Under the pieces are notes generated by a model. The model had not been told where the DNA came from. It saw only the letters and a list, made by a program, of their open reading frames with translations, and ran no database searches. Both the position numbers and the translations under genes were made by a program. From Gammaproteobacteria bacterium (GTDB lineage Bacteria > Pseudomonadota > Gammaproteobacteria > Eutrophobiales > Eutrophobiaceae), in NCBI GenBank assembly GCA_028819495.1, contig JAPPLI010000189.1, positions 1-37,078 on the forward strand: a stretch of DNA of 37,078 nucleotides. The letters run 5' to 3'. The first letter of the stretch is position 1. Each line of letters opens with the position of its first letter. This document shows, piece by piece, positions 1-8,634 of the stretch.

Positions 1-41
1 CCAAAATCACCCCGATTTCCCGTCCCGACAGCCGAAAAATG
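1..41. other. Sequence replacing the 3' end of the MFS gene
   Basis: These bases follow the stop codon of the shortened MFS gene. Read on the minus strand they contain GGGACGGGAAATCGGGGTG, which resembles short repeats (REP-like) that flank RAYT/IS200-type elements in some gammaproteobacteria. None of the reading frames clearly continues the transporter. The window ends here, so the repeat identity is only a suggestion from memory of such motifs. Confidence 0.25.
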
Positions 42-935
42 TTAAACTTGGGTTAATACGGCAGTGGCAACAAATAGTGTGAGATTAACCTTGGCAATCA
101 ATATAGTGCCGATTATTGATCCAACCAGTGCCACGGCAAATACCTGTGCGATCAGCTCACCACTTTGTAACGTTGTTGCATCCAGGTAAGTTTCTGCATA
201 ATTGGGCAACCATACGACGATGATGTACTTGCTGACGACCACCAGGAATAAAAATATCCCCGCCAGTACGACACTTGAATTCAATTCTGTTTTGACTTTC
301 TCCTCTTCACCATGCGGTGGTTTTGATTCAAACTCGAAGGAAGAAATAACGACCAGGTATAAAACAACAAGTAACGCCAGTGCGGCTACGACATAGCTGA
401 ACCCCCATGCCATACCCGTAGCTAAAATATACGCCGCAGTAAAAGGAAATATCACTCCACCAATATTAAATGCGACATCCTGCGATAACATTGCTACCTG
501 CTGGTGTTTATGTTTCCATATCCTGCTGATGATGGTGCCGGCAATGCATATGGCGATTCCGCTGAGCAGCCCGATTACACCCAGTATTACCGGTAATAAC
601 GCGTAGCTGGTATTGAACACTGCAAATGTGGCAGCGAGCAAAATAACGCCGGTATAAATCAGCAACATGGTTCTGATGCTTACATAGTCCAGAATAAAAA
701 ACGTCACTATGGATCCAACCAAATAACAACCTGTCAACCATGAAAACTGTTTCGTAACAGATGTCAGTTCGATGCCGAACTGCTGGGATATGGGGCCGAC
801 CAATAACCCTATTACCGCGAAAAAACCGGCGGTTACTAAATTTGCAAGTAAGCTTATTGAGGTAAGACGAAGATCATTTATGTCAGCCGTGAATTTTTTT
901 AAATGACCTTTAGTTTGAGAGAAACAGGAATACAA
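42..935 (-). CDS. MFS transporter, TsgA-like, C-terminally shortened
   Basis: This is a hydrophobic protein of 297 residues with roughly eight to nine membrane segments. Its order and motifs resemble TsgA/FucP-type major facilitator permeases, for example the stretch GVIGLLSGIAICIAGT and the QDVAFNIGGVIFPFTAAY segment in the N-terminal half. Such permeases are normally near 390 residues, so about 100 residues (the last membrane helices) are missing. The stop lies 41 bases from the window edge and no other frame clearly carries the missing part. The first possible start in this frame is a TTG at 935, and no convincing ribosome site precedes it, so the start is uncertain. It is the last gene of the minus-strand run beginning at the TonB receptor, 86 bases after the amidohydrolase. 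The substrate is unknown; context suggests a purine-like compound. It may be a pseudogene. Confidence 0.6.
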   Translation of the reverse strand: MYSCFSQTKGHLKKFTADINDLRLTSISLLANLVTAGFFAVIGLLVGPISQQFGIELTSVTKQFSWLTGCYLVGSIVTFFILDYVSIRTMLLIYTGVILLAATFAVFNTSYALLPVILGVIGLLSGIAICIAGTIISRIWKHKHQQVAMLSQDVAFNIGGVIFPFTAAYILATGMAWGFSYVVAALALLVVLYLVVISSFEFESKPPHGEEEKVKTELNSSVVLAGIFLFLVVVSKYIIVVWLPNYAETYLDATTLQSGELIAQVFAVALVGSIIGTILIAKVNLTLFVATAVLTQV

Positions 936-1021
936 AATATACCATGCCCCATTAAATGTCGGTGATGAAGTGCATGTGCCAACCTGTTTGTAGTTGGAGT
1001 GAGGTTCGATATTAAATCAGC

Positions 1022-2368
1022 TTAATAACCGATTAGTCTTGCAACACTGGCCTTATAGTCGCGTATTACCCTGGACTCATCGACTGTTAATACCTCCCGG
1101 TTCTCAAGAACCACTTTTCCGTCAATGATAACGGTATGAATATTATTTGATGTACCGAATTCAACAATAAGGCGATGAATACTATTTCGATAAGGCACGA
1201 CATTCGTTTGATTCATGTCAAAAAGGACAATATCCGCTTTCTTTCCCACCTCCAGAGAACCGATTTCCTTCTCAAGTCCTAACGCCCTCGCACCGTTAAT
1301 TGTTGCCATTTCCAGAACTTTATAGGCATCCAGAATACTCCAGCCATCCCCCTCCATATTATGGGCCAGCAATGTAAAATTCATATTTACAATTACGTCC
1401 CATATGTCATCCGTGCCTAAACACACATTGATTCCCTCTTCCAGGAACCTGAAGATGGGCGCAGTGCCGGCGCCATGCATATTGCTCCAGGCGCAATGGG
1501 CCACATGCACACCAGTCTGCTTCATAATGCGCATGTCTTCTTCATCCACCCAACAACAATGGGCTGCAAGAACATGGTTTTCCAGGATATCGAAGTTACG
1601 GTCATAGTACTGAAAGTGAGATGCTCCTTTCTCTTGCTTCCAATAGTCCTCGTCAAAACTCGTTTCCGACATATGTATCGCCAACCCGGTGCTTGTCTTC
1701 TTACAGATCTCGGACACATTCTCTACGAGTTTATCTGAACTGGATGGCGGATAACTCAGGCCCGGCCAAACGGATAACCTGTCGTGACCAGTCCAGGTAT
1801 TGATGAGTTCCACCGTACTCTGTGCAGCTTCGTCTGCATCTTCCAGGTAAGTGACCTCGGCCCCCGGTAGCCCAACGGCTACCCAGTTGACATCAGATAT
1901 AGTCCTGGAATATATACCCCGCATGCCTAATTCATCGTATGCCTGAAGAAAACCTGGAGCGCATTGATCCGCGTTCATCTCGACAGAATCGATATTGGTA
2001 GTGCAGCCGGATTTAACCAGGTTAATCGCTCCATTCATGGAGGCATAGTAGTATTCCTCTTCCCCCATATCTTCGAGGCTTTGGTACAGCCTGTTACAAA
2101 ATTCATAAAGCCCGCCTTCAAATGTAGGGTTGTGTTTACCGATATTCGAATATTGGTGGTTGTGAGCATTGACAAAACCGGGCAAAATGACTTTATCCGA
2201 TGCATCAATACACTTGTTGGCTGAAAACTTTTGCTTTATCTCTTCGGTTTTACCAATGTCAACAATCCGGTTACCCGTAATGACAATTGCCCCATCATCG
2301 ATGACAGCCTGATTCTGATCCATGGTATAGACAATGCCGTGCTCAATAGTCAGATCAGCTTTTTCCAT
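1022..2368 (-). CDS. Amidohydrolase, SAH/guanine/chlorohydrolase-type deaminase
   Basis: This 448-residue cytoplasmic metal-dependent hydrolase belongs to the amidohydrolase superfamily branch that holds S-adenosylhomocysteine deaminases, 8-oxoguanine deaminase and TrzN/AtzA chlorohydrolases. Metal and catalytic residues can be placed: H69-N-H71 after the first beta strand, H232 and E235 in HMSE, H270 in AAHCCW, and D320 in LGTDD. The family removes an amino or other leaving group from an aromatic nitrogen ring by hydrolysis. I start it at the ATG at 2368 because AGGAGGG sits at ideal spacing before it; a GTG two codons upstream is less likely. It follows the MFS gene by only about 20 bases, so the two are probably co-transcribed. 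With a molybdenum hydroxylase and a second deaminase in the cluster, deamination of an amino-purine intermediate is a reasonable inference, but the true substrate cannot be read from sequence. Confidence 0.85.
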   Translation of the reverse strand: MEKADLTIEHGIVYTMDQNQAVIDDGAIVITGNRIVDIGKTEEIKQKFSANKCIDASDKVILPGFVNAHNHQYSNIGKHNPTFEGGLYEFCNRLYQSLEDMGEEEYYYASMNGAINLVKSGCTTNIDSVEMNADQCAPGFLQAYDELGMRGIYSRTISDVNWVAVGLPGAEVTYLEDADEAAQSTVELINTWTGHDRLSVWPGLSYPPSSSDKLVENVSEICKKTSTGLAIHMSETSFDEDYWKQEKGASHFQYYDRNFDILENHVLAAHCCWVDEEDMRIMKQTGVHVAHCAWSNMHGAGTAPIFRFLEEGINVCLGTDDIWDVIVNMNFTLLAHNMEGDGWSILDAYKVLEMATINGARALGLEKEIGSLEVGKKADIVLFDMNQTNVVPYRNSIHRLIVEFGTSNNIHTVIIDGKVVLENREVLTVDESRVIRDYKASVARLIGY

Positions 2369-2388
2369 TACCACCCTCCTGTCTACTG

Positions 2389-3564
2389 TTATGTGAGAAT
2401 CTCTTGAAATTCTAATTTAGCCATGCGTTGCGCCACAACCAGCAATAATAGCAACGCAAAAAATACACCGAATAATGTGGTCCACCCGAGTAAATTAATA
2501 CCTCCGCGTTCGATCAAGAGCCCTGCAAACACGGGTCCCAGTATGCTGCCAAGTAACGTCAAACCGGCAGCAATGGAAGCCCAGCGTCCCCATTGATCCA
2601 GACTGGCGGCCATCCCGAGTGAAAAAGATATATTAAAGAAATATGCAATGTTGTTTACAGTCATACAAACTATAAACACAACAGGATTTGGTAAAATGCA
2701 CATGAGCCACCAGCTGCCGCCCATGGCCAAGAAACCAACCGTCAGGGGAACGACTCTGCCTAAACGAACACCAATCCAGGCAGATACCATTGCTCCGATG
2801 ACACCGAGAAAGGCAGCAATTCCAATAACAGTTCCTGTAAATTCGATATTCAACCCACTGATTTCCCCAACGTAAACTCCGAACACCCAGCATGCATTCT
2901 GCCAGATCAAGGCAAAAACAAAGCCGAACACAAACAAGCATCCTAATCCAAACGATGGCAATGCTTGCCTGGATCGAGCGTCAACGTTTGTATGAATATC
3001 AACAGGAAGCAGAAACAATAACGGCAGTATTAATACGTAAAACATCGTCATCAAGCCAAAAATACCCTGCACTCCAAACGCCTTCAAACTGTACCCTGCC
3101 GATATGATTGCAATAGATACCACGATTGCAACCAGTACATTGACTACTCCGTACATCTTTTCCGGTTCACGATATCTGGCCACTGCCGCCGCGCCACTTA
3201 CGATTGCAAGCCCGGTGCCTGCTCCGGCAAGTAAACGTAAGAACATCAGATATTCATAGTGACTGGTAAGGATGCTGCAAATATTGGTAGCGATGGCTAT
3301 GGCACAGCCCAAGAGGGCAAAATGTCTCTTTGACAGTCTGTGGATAACAGGGCCAAAGACAAGAGATATCAGACCGACACCTGCAAATTCAACAGAGACA
3401 AGATAAGCTGCTCTGCTCTCCGACAATCCCAAATTGGCGATGAGCGCTTCCACTATCATAGGTGCGGCGCCATTGACAAGGTACCCCACGACCCACGCCG
3501 CGAAGCAACCCCAGATCAGACACCATTCGGGGCGGTTATAACCTAACCAGCCTGTACTTTTCAT
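2389..3564 (-). CDS. MFS transporter
   Basis: This 391-residue protein has about twelve hydrophobic segments across its full length and the usual length of a major facilitator permease. The N-terminal half carries a characteristic first-loop region (residues about 65-85, ending HRLSKRHFALLG) and the gene ends in a short charged tail. It sits in the inner membrane. It lies between a Rieske oxygenase (about 100 bases upstream) and the amidohydrolase (about 20 bases downstream) on the same strand, so it is probably the inner-membrane importer that partners the TonB receptor of this operon. No strong ribosome site precedes the ATG at 3564. The substrate is inferred from context only. It differs from the shortened TsgA-like permease at the left edge, so the cluster had two distinct permeases. 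Confidence 0.85.
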   Translation of the reverse strand: MKSTGWLGYNRPEWCLIWGCFAAWVVGYLVNGAAPMIVEALIANLGLSESRAAYLVSVEFAGVGLISLVFGPVIHRLSKRHFALLGCAIAIATNICSILTSHYEYLMFLRLLAGAGTGLAIVSGAAAVARYREPEKMYGVVNVLVAIVVSIAIISAGYSLKAFGVQGIFGLMTMFYVLILPLLFLLPVDIHTNVDARSRQALPSFGLGCLFVFGFVFALIWQNACWVFGVYVGEISGLNIEFTGTVIGIAAFLGVIGAMVSAWIGVRLGRVVPLTVGFLAMGGSWWLMCILPNPVVFIVCMTVNNIAYFFNISFSLGMAASLDQWGRWASIAAGLTLLGSILGPVFAGLLIERGGINLLGWTTLFGVFFALLLLLVVAQRMAKLEFQEILT

Positions 3565-3664
3565 AGTAGACTTTAATCTTATCCGGTATTACTGAATGTT
3601 AACCGTTTCGCGCTGACGAGTACCTGGCCGGCCGATTATTATAATTGTGTAACATCAATAATGG

Positions 3665-4675
3665 TTACAACGCTCCGTAAGTCACCCCGATCTTCTTGAG
3701 GTAGCGGCGGTAGGCTGAAGTTAATACATCCGACTTCAATTGAATCTCCGACTTTGTATCCAACGGCAGGCACTTCGGTTCCTGCGACTCCACTACCGGT
3801 TTATCCTGCATCAGAATTTCAATATCAAATTCAATAATCTGTGCCAGGCGTTGTTTGTCCCTGGTGCCGTGCCACGCCAGCGAGAAGTAAGCGCAACAAC
3901 TGGTTTCAGTAACCGGCCTGACTGCAAGCATCAGTGACTTTCGCTGTGTTGGCACATCCGAACCTGACTCGTTTCTGGCTGTATAAACGGCAGACGGGGA
4001 CAAAATACCGTAGGTAAATTCAGACCTTATCATTTTGTCGATATTACCTTGATCAGGGAGATAAGTAACAATGTTTGGGGTGAAAATGCCCTGTTCCGTA
4101 AGATCAACATGGTATTCCGGAACCTCCGCACAGGAAGAATTTCCTAATAAACCATCATGGACAAACGGGATATGTGAAACATCGAGAAAGTTTTCACAGA
4201 GGCGCAATGCTGAGGAGTGTATCTCGAATGGACCGACTGCCAACACACCGTAGTTTTCATCTTCGAATTCCGGTGGCGCGGGTAATTCTGCCGGATCATT
4301 ACTCAGGTTTATCCAGACTAATCCGGCGTGCTCGGCAGCTTTGTAAGTCTCCAACGCCTTGGCCCTGTCCGGGATATGTCCGTTCGGATCGGCCGGAATT
4401 AGTTCACAAACCCCCTGCGCGCCGTATTCCCAACCGTGGTAGGGACAACGGAGCCGCTCATTGCATATTTTCCCCAGGGATAATTTAGCGCCGCGATGGG
4501 CACACCGGTCTTGCCATGCCACGAGTTTTTCTGACGAACGCCAGACTACGATTGCTTTGTCAAATACTGTTGTCCCGAGCGGTTTAGCGCTGTCTAATTG
4601 ATCAACCGGGCATACGGGGAACCAATGGCGTGCCAGCACCTGGTCTTCGATATTATTTGCAGTTATCATTCGCAT
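3665..4675 (-). CDS. Rieske non-heme iron oxygenase, alpha subunit (RO1)
   Basis: This 336-residue protein is a VanA/caffeine-demethylase-type oxygenase. Near the N terminus is a Rieske [2Fe-2S] site with C58, H60, C77 and H80 (CAHR and CPYHGW). The catalytic domain has the motif ENFLDVSHIPFVH with bridging D165 and iron ligands H168 and H173. The C-terminal segment QDKPVVESQEP should supply the third, aspartate ligand. Enzymes of this family commonly remove methyl groups from N or O by hydroxylation, releasing formaldehyde, and need a separate reductase; the only reductase seen in this cluster is at 8635-9588. It lies 60 bases after the TonB receptor, on the same strand. The start could be this ATG or the ATG two codons later. 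It resembles RO4 (20424-21467) in the region after the Rieske site more than RO2 and RO3. The substrate is not determined. Confidence 0.9.
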   Translation of the reverse strand: MRMITANNIEDQVLARHWFPVCPVDQLDSAKPLGTTVFDKAIVVWRSSEKLVAWQDRCAHRGAKLSLGKICNERLRCPYHGWEYGAQGVCELIPADPNGHIPDRAKALETYKAAEHAGLVWINLSNDPAELPAPPEFEDENYGVLAVGPFEIHSSALRLCENFLDVSHIPFVHDGLLGNSSCAEVPEYHVDLTEQGIFTPNIVTYLPDQGNIDKMIRSEFTYGILSPSAVYTARNESGSDVPTQRKSLMLAVRPVTETSCCAYFSLAWHGTRDKQRLAQIIEFDIEILMQDKPVVESQEPKCLPLDTKSEIQLKSDVLTSAYRRYLKKIGVTYGAL

Positions 4676-4735
4676 TCACGCAGATGCGAGGCGCGCTTGA
4701 AACCTACCCGCCATACCCGGGCGCAAATTGTTGGA

Positions 4736-6994
4736 CTAAAATCTATAACTGACCGTCCCACCGACCTGGCGTGGAGCCGCGGGGTATTGAATAAAGCCCC
4801 CATTCACGCCACTGAAGTCAAACCCCCCGTTCAGGTACACTTCATCCGTGAGGTTCTTCACCCATAGTCGCACATCCCATTTTTCGTCCGAGGTGGTGTA
4901 ACCAATATTTCCACCTACTAACCAATAGGCATCCTGGGCAATTGTCGGGTTATTGTCATTGTTGAAGACATGATTGTCGATAAAGACAAAATCACCCTGG
5001 ATTGTCACGCTACCAAGCTCATTTTTCAGCGGCCAGCTATATGCAATAATACTGTTAAAATTGATTTCAGGGGTATACGCAGTGGTATTGCCGGACTGGT
5101 CATGGCCTGACGCGGGATTTAGAAACTCATCAAATTCCGAGTCGGTCCAGGCAAATCCAGCTTCCACTATGAAACGGTCGGTGGGTGTCCATGTAGCTGC
5201 CATATCAATACCTGTAATGGTCAAGGCACCGGCATTGGAAAGAACGGTTACATTATTGCCTCCGGTACCCGTTATCTCCGAAAACACCTGTTTATCTTTG
5301 TAATCATAATAATAACCCGATAGCTCCATTGATAAAGTATCGTTGAAAAGTTGTGCCTTTACTCCTGCTTCGTAACTTGTCAGGAATTCCGGATCCGTGA
5401 TCACGAACGCATCCGGATTACTCGCCCCACTGTTCGGATCGCCACCTTTAAAACCATGGGCGAAGGTAAACCACAGGTTGGTATCGTCATTCAGCCCATA
5501 CATCAGGGAGAAACGCCCGCTTGGCTCATTGGAAGAACTTTCCAGCGTTCCTGTTTCAATAGGAAAAACCGTGTTCGCGTTGGAGTAGGCCTTTGAATTG
5601 AACTGCGCATTCAGGGGGGTGAATGTCGCGATATTCGCCGTGGTGGTGCGTTTGTCATAGGTCCAGCGAAAGCCGCCAATCATCTCTAATCTATCGGTCA
5701 ACTTGTAGGTCACTTCACCAAATCCTGCCGCTGTTTTGGTCTCCGTATCCTGTTGTAATCGTGTTGGTAGAATGGGGAACCCCAAAATGGCCGTTAAAAA
5801 GCCAAACAGGTCCGGCAAGTCAGCGGCATGATAGATGTCCAGGTTATCTTCATAGTAATAAAATCCCGCGACCCAGCTAAGCCGATCGCTGTACTCCGAG
5901 CTCAGTCGCAGCTCCTGGCTCCAACCATCATACTCATCATCATAACTCCCATGTAACGCTTGTATCGGCGCACCATCGGTATCGTCAAAGGCCTGATGAT
6001 CACTCTCATTGTAGGCCGTGACAGAGGTAATATGGTAATCCCCCCAGTCATAATCAATCATGAAGGTGGCGCCAAACGATTCGACATCTTCAAAACCATC
6101 CACTTCCGGTGAACTGACATGCGGATTTGAATTGGGCACAAATCCGGATGTATCCGCACAGGTGGTACCCAACCTGCCCGGTTTAATGCATCCCGCGCCC
6201 AGTGTGCCCAAATGCTGGGTGCCGGCGATGGAGCCGTCCTTTTCAGCGTAACTAATCGTAGCACCCAGTCTTAATACCTCACTGGGCTCATACACGAAAT
6301 TGCCCCGCAGCGCGTAGCTCGTCCCGTCAACGTAATCATCCGCCTCCAGCCCACCACCTGATGCTTCAAAATATCCATCTGTTGTATTCACTTTACCCGC
6401 AAGACGCATACCAAATTCATTACTCACGGGGATACTGACTGCCCCTTCAACATCCAGTTCATCAAACTCGGCATACCCTGCATTTATAAATCCATTTAAT
6501 GCCTCGCCGGGCTTGGCTTTTACCGGTACGTAGTTTATCAACCCACCGGTGGTATTCCTGCCCCACAAGGTACCCTGTGGTCCCTTTAATACCTCCACCC
6601 GTTCCAGATCCAGTAAAGCTGCAGCCAGTGTATAGTTGGCGCCTTGATACACGCCATCCGCATAGCTGGCAATGGGGTTGATGGAGGCGGTAAGAAAGTC
6701 GGAGTTCCCTACACCGCGCAGGAATATATGCGGTTTGCTTTCCTTATTCGTTCCGGCGATTATCATTCCCGGGATATGTTTGGAAAAATCGAACAAATCC
6801 CGTGATTGTAGAGACCGCAATTTGTTGCCACTGAGGGCTGTAACTGAAAGCGGAACATCCTGCAAATTCTGTTCACGTTTTTGCGCGGTAACGACGACCT
6901 CTTCGATGAGTTGGGCAAGTGGCGATTGAGAAAAGCACAGGAAAACGATTAAGGTGAATATACGAGAAATTTTTTGATTGTTGCCAAATATCAT
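4736..6994 (-). CDS. TonB-dependent outer membrane receptor
   Basis: This 752-residue protein has a signal peptide (hydrophobic core FTLIVFLCFSQSPLAQ), then a TonB box and plug start reading EEVVVTAQKREQNLQDVPLS. A plug region follows, with the motifs LFDFSKHIPGM, FLRGVGNSDF and VLKGPQGTLWGRNTTGG. The beta-barrel ends in a terminal aromatic residue (TVSYRF), as outer-membrane barrels do. These receptors import scarce or bulky compounds using energy passed by TonB. I choose the ATG at 6994 because GGGGGG precedes it by seven bases; the more upstream ATG at 7021 lies inside a perfect palindrome and has no such site. It heads the leftward gene run with RO1, MFS and amidohydrolase, so it probably imports the compound that the cluster degrades. 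It shares an upstream 38-bp element with the GcvT-like gene. Confidence 0.93.
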   Translation of the reverse strand: MIFGNNQKISRIFTLIVFLCFSQSPLAQLIEEVVVTAQKREQNLQDVPLSVTALSGNKLRSLQSRDLFDFSKHIPGMIIAGTNKESKPHIFLRGVGNSDFLTASINPIASYADGVYQGANYTLAAALLDLERVEVLKGPQGTLWGRNTTGGLINYVPVKAKPGEALNGFINAGYAEFDELDVEGAVSIPVSNEFGMRLAGKVNTTDGYFEASGGGLEADDYVDGTSYALRGNFVYEPSEVLRLGATISYAEKDGSIAGTQHLGTLGAGCIKPGRLGTTCADTSGFVPNSNPHVSSPEVDGFEDVESFGATFMIDYDWGDYHITSVTAYNESDHQAFDDTDGAPIQALHGSYDDEYDGWSQELRLSSEYSDRLSWVAGFYYYEDNLDIYHAADLPDLFGFLTAILGFPILPTRLQQDTETKTAAGFGEVTYKLTDRLEMIGGFRWTYDKRTTTANIATFTPLNAQFNSKAYSNANTVFPIETGTLESSSNEPSGRFSLMYGLNDDTNLWFTFAHGFKGGDPNSGASNPDAFVITDPEFLTSYEAGVKAQLFNDTLSMELSGYYYDYKDKQVFSEITGTGGNNVTVLSNAGALTITGIDMAATWTPTDRFIVEAGFAWTDSEFDEFLNPASGHDQSGNTTAYTPEINFNSIIAYSWPLKNELGSVTIQGDFVFIDNHVFNNDNNPTIAQDAYWLVGGNIGYTTSDEKWDVRLWVKNLTDEVYLNGGFDFSGVNGGFIQYPAAPRQVGGTVSYRF

Positions 6995-7017
6995 ATTTTT
7001 GCCCCCCATGTATAAAT

Positions 7018-7033
7018 TCAATACTAGTATTGA
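7018..7033. promoter_or_regulatory. 16-bp perfect palindrome before the TonB receptor
   Basis: The sequence TCAATACTAGTATTGA reads the same on both strands. It lies 24 bases upstream of the chosen receptor start, next to the ribosome site, a place suited to a repressor operator or a transcript hairpin. No second copy was found in the window, so its role is inferred from position only. Confidence 0.5.
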
Positions 7034-7086
7034 TACGCAAAATATTCAACGTGGTTGCCTTGGATTTGGGCCATCCCGGATAAAGA

Positions 7087-7124
7087 TACTAGTTAACATT
7101 ATTAGTACGGTAGCATCTAATTGT
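7087..7124 (-). promoter_or_regulatory. 38-bp shared promoter/operator element, copy 1 (TonB receptor)
   Basis: Read on the minus strand, this block matches 10312-10349 on the plus strand at 32 of 38 positions. Shared blocks include ACAATTAGAT, CTACCGT and GTTAACTA. Its downstream edge is 92 bases from the receptor ATG, almost the same distance as in the other copy. Here it contains ATTAG and CTAAT arms separated by 11 bases, a dyad of the size often bound by LysR-type regulators. Binding by the local LysR protein is a guess. Confidence 0.65.
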
Positions 7125-7198
7125 TAGCAGGTAGTGCATAAATAACACAACAGGGAATGAAAGGGTATGGCACGCCAAGCTAATATCAACATCACTAT

Positions 7199-7375
7199 CC
7201 CGACTTTCGCAACTCGAGCATTTGGCGGCAGCCAAGTAATTGCTTTCATCGAAACCAGGGTCAAAAGGTCTTCACTACACGCGTAGCTGGCCTATACGCT
7301 CTCTAAAAATCAATAACTTAAGCAATAGATTAACGTGAAAATAGTGAACACCGGAGGCGAGTTGCGAAAGTCGGG
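7199..7375. repeat. 177-bp segment bounded by an 18-bp perfect inverted repeat
   Basis: CCCGACTTTCGCAACTCG at 7199-7216 is repeated exactly in reverse complement at 7358-7375. The 141 bases between contain no open frame of note. The layout fits a small non-autonomous transposable element (MITE) or the decayed ends of an insertion sequence, but I see no target-site duplication next to the arms. It may also be a long-stem transcript structure. Confidence 0.5.
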
Positions 7376-7394
7376 CTGCATTCCTGGTACGTGA

Positions 7395-7450
7395 TGCAAA
7401 TATTGCAGCAGGTGTGTGGAATTTGTTTCTACTCTTGTAAACCCAAAACA
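7395..7450 (+). promoter_or_regulatory. 56-bp shared element, copy 1 (Rieske RO2)
   Basis: This 56-base block matches the reverse complement of 17995-18050 at 52 of 56 positions. It begins with TGCAAATATTGCA, a dyad of the T-N11-A form typical of LysR-type operators. It ends 48 bases upstream of the RO2 start codon and is in the same orientation relative to its gene as the other copy is to the molybdenum hydroxylase gene. A shared promoter/operator is the simplest reading. Confidence 0.7.
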
Positions 7451-7477
7451 TTTATTCTTGGAGGAAAATTTACCTGC

Positions 7478-7502
7478 GCAATAAAAATGTGAATCAATAT
7501 GA
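7478..7502 (+). repeat. Leader repeat at the RO2 start codon, copy 1
   Basis: The bases from GCAATAAAAATGTG through the start codon are repeated at 18135-18158, in front of the isopenicillin-N-synthase-like gene, with one base missing there. In both places the run ends at the presumed ATG. The shared leader may be a translation signal or a relic of duplication of a 5' region. Confidence 0.6.
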
Positions 7503-8602
7503 ACAGAGACAAACCCTATTTGAATGAAGAAACCTGGGAATATTTTTGGCACCCGGTTTGTACTTTAACAGAATTACGTTCTGCATCTGACCGAGGGCCA
7601 ATCAAGCAGATTAAACTTCTGGGGCGCAAACTCGTTATAGCAGAACTGGACTGCGGTGTTGTAGCTATGGATGACCGGTGTGCCCATCGTTCTGCTTCCT
7701 TGGCACTAGGATCAGTTGAAAGTAATTGTATACGGTGTCCTTATCATGGCTGGCTATATGACAATAATGGCAAATGTGTAGAAATACCAGCTATGCCAGA
7801 TCTGATGATACCGAAAAAAGCCAAGGTTAATCGTTATGAGGTAGAAGTTCGTTACGACCTTGTATGGGTAAAGTTAAAACCTGGATTGGAATTGGAAATA
7901 CCGGTATTGAGAAGCTGGGACGACCCTAAAATGAAATGTGTACAGGGCAACGCCTACGAATGGCCTACTTCTGGCCCTCGACGTATGGAAAACTTCTTTG
8001 ATTTGGCGCATTTTGCTTTCATCCACGATGGTTCTTTAGGTACTCGTGAGGATCCTCTGGTCCCTATACCAGAAATAGATCAGTTACTAGGGCAATTAAG
8101 ATGGAAATATTATCCAGAAAATCGATACGGCGCCACATCGGATGCAAGTAAGGATTCATTGCGGATACCGATGGATTATGCTGATTATGTTGCACAGCTT
8201 CCTTTCCATATTTCATTGGTTAATAAATTGAAAGACGGGAGTCAAGTAGAAATTTGGATGTGTGCGTCACCTATAAAATCAGATCAAGTGAGATGTTTCT
8301 GGTTTTCTTGTCGCTCAGAGGACCATGATGGTGACGATAGCAAATATATTGATATTCAAGAATCTGTTGTCTTAAAGGAAGATTTACCAGTAGTGGCGTC
8401 GCAGGATCCCAAAGAATTACCACACCCATCCCTTGAAATATCAGTACCGACTGACAAGATCCATGTGAATTATCGAAGGCGACTTTTCGAATTGTCGAAT
8501 GCATATACAAATGGCGGTGTTAAAACGTTAGCAGAGAAACTAACCGAAGTAGAAATTGAGACAGATGAAAATTACGAAGAGCTACTGCAAGAGGCGCCAT
8601 AA
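7499..8602 (+). CDS. Rieske non-heme iron oxygenase, alpha subunit (RO2)
   Basis: This 367-residue oxygenase has Rieske ligands C61, H63, C80 and H83 (CAHRS and CPYHGW). The mononuclear iron motif is MENFFDLAHFAFIH, giving bridging D168 and ligands H171 and H176. The C-terminal acidic segment KEDLPVVASQDP probably carries the third ligand. The N-terminal ETWEYFWHPVCTL closely matches ETWRHFWHPVCTL of RO3 (19271-20332), so the two form a paralogous pair. The family includes vanillate O-demethylase and the caffeine N-demethylases NdmA and NdmB. It is followed after 32 bases by the reductase gene, so these two are one transcription unit and probably form the core oxygenase system. The ATG at 7499 is chosen because the same leader precedes the start of another cluster gene. 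The exact methyl position attacked cannot be told. Confidence 0.9.
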   Translation: MNRDKPYLNEETWEYFWHPVCTLTELRSASDRGPIKQIKLLGRKLVIAELDCGVVAMDDRCAHRSASLALGSVESNCIRCPYHGWLYDNNGKCVEIPAMPDLMIPKKAKVNRYEVEVRYDLVWVKLKPGLELEIPVLRSWDDPKMKCVQGNAYEWPTSGPRRMENFFDLAHFAFIHDGSLGTREDPLVPIPEIDQLLGQLRWKYYPENRYGATSDASKDSLRIPMDYADYVAQLPFHISLVNKLKDGSQVEIWMCASPIKSDQVRCFWFSCRSEDHDGDDSKYIDIQESVVLKEDLPVVASQDPKELPHPSLEISVPTDKIHVNYRRRLFELSNAYTNGGVKTLAEKLTEVEIETDENYEELLQEAP

Positions 8603-8634
8603 GCAAACCTGTTAGTTAATTACAATAATTAGAA

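Larger units (their letters stand above)
6995..7498. other. Divergent control region between TonB receptor and Rieske RO2
   Basis: This 504-base gap has no convincing coding sequence. It holds, in order, a 16-bp perfect palindrome, the 38-bp element shared with the GcvT-like gene, an 18-bp inverted repeat enclosing 141 bases, the 56-bp element shared with the molybdenum hydroxylase operon, and the short leader shared with the isopenicillin-N-synthase-like gene. Each is listed separately. Confidence 0.7.

Noticed and set aside
7310..7552. An 80-codon minus-strand frame in the divergent control region
   Set aside because: It overlaps the RO2 start and the shared regulatory elements, and has no ribosome site or recognisable content.
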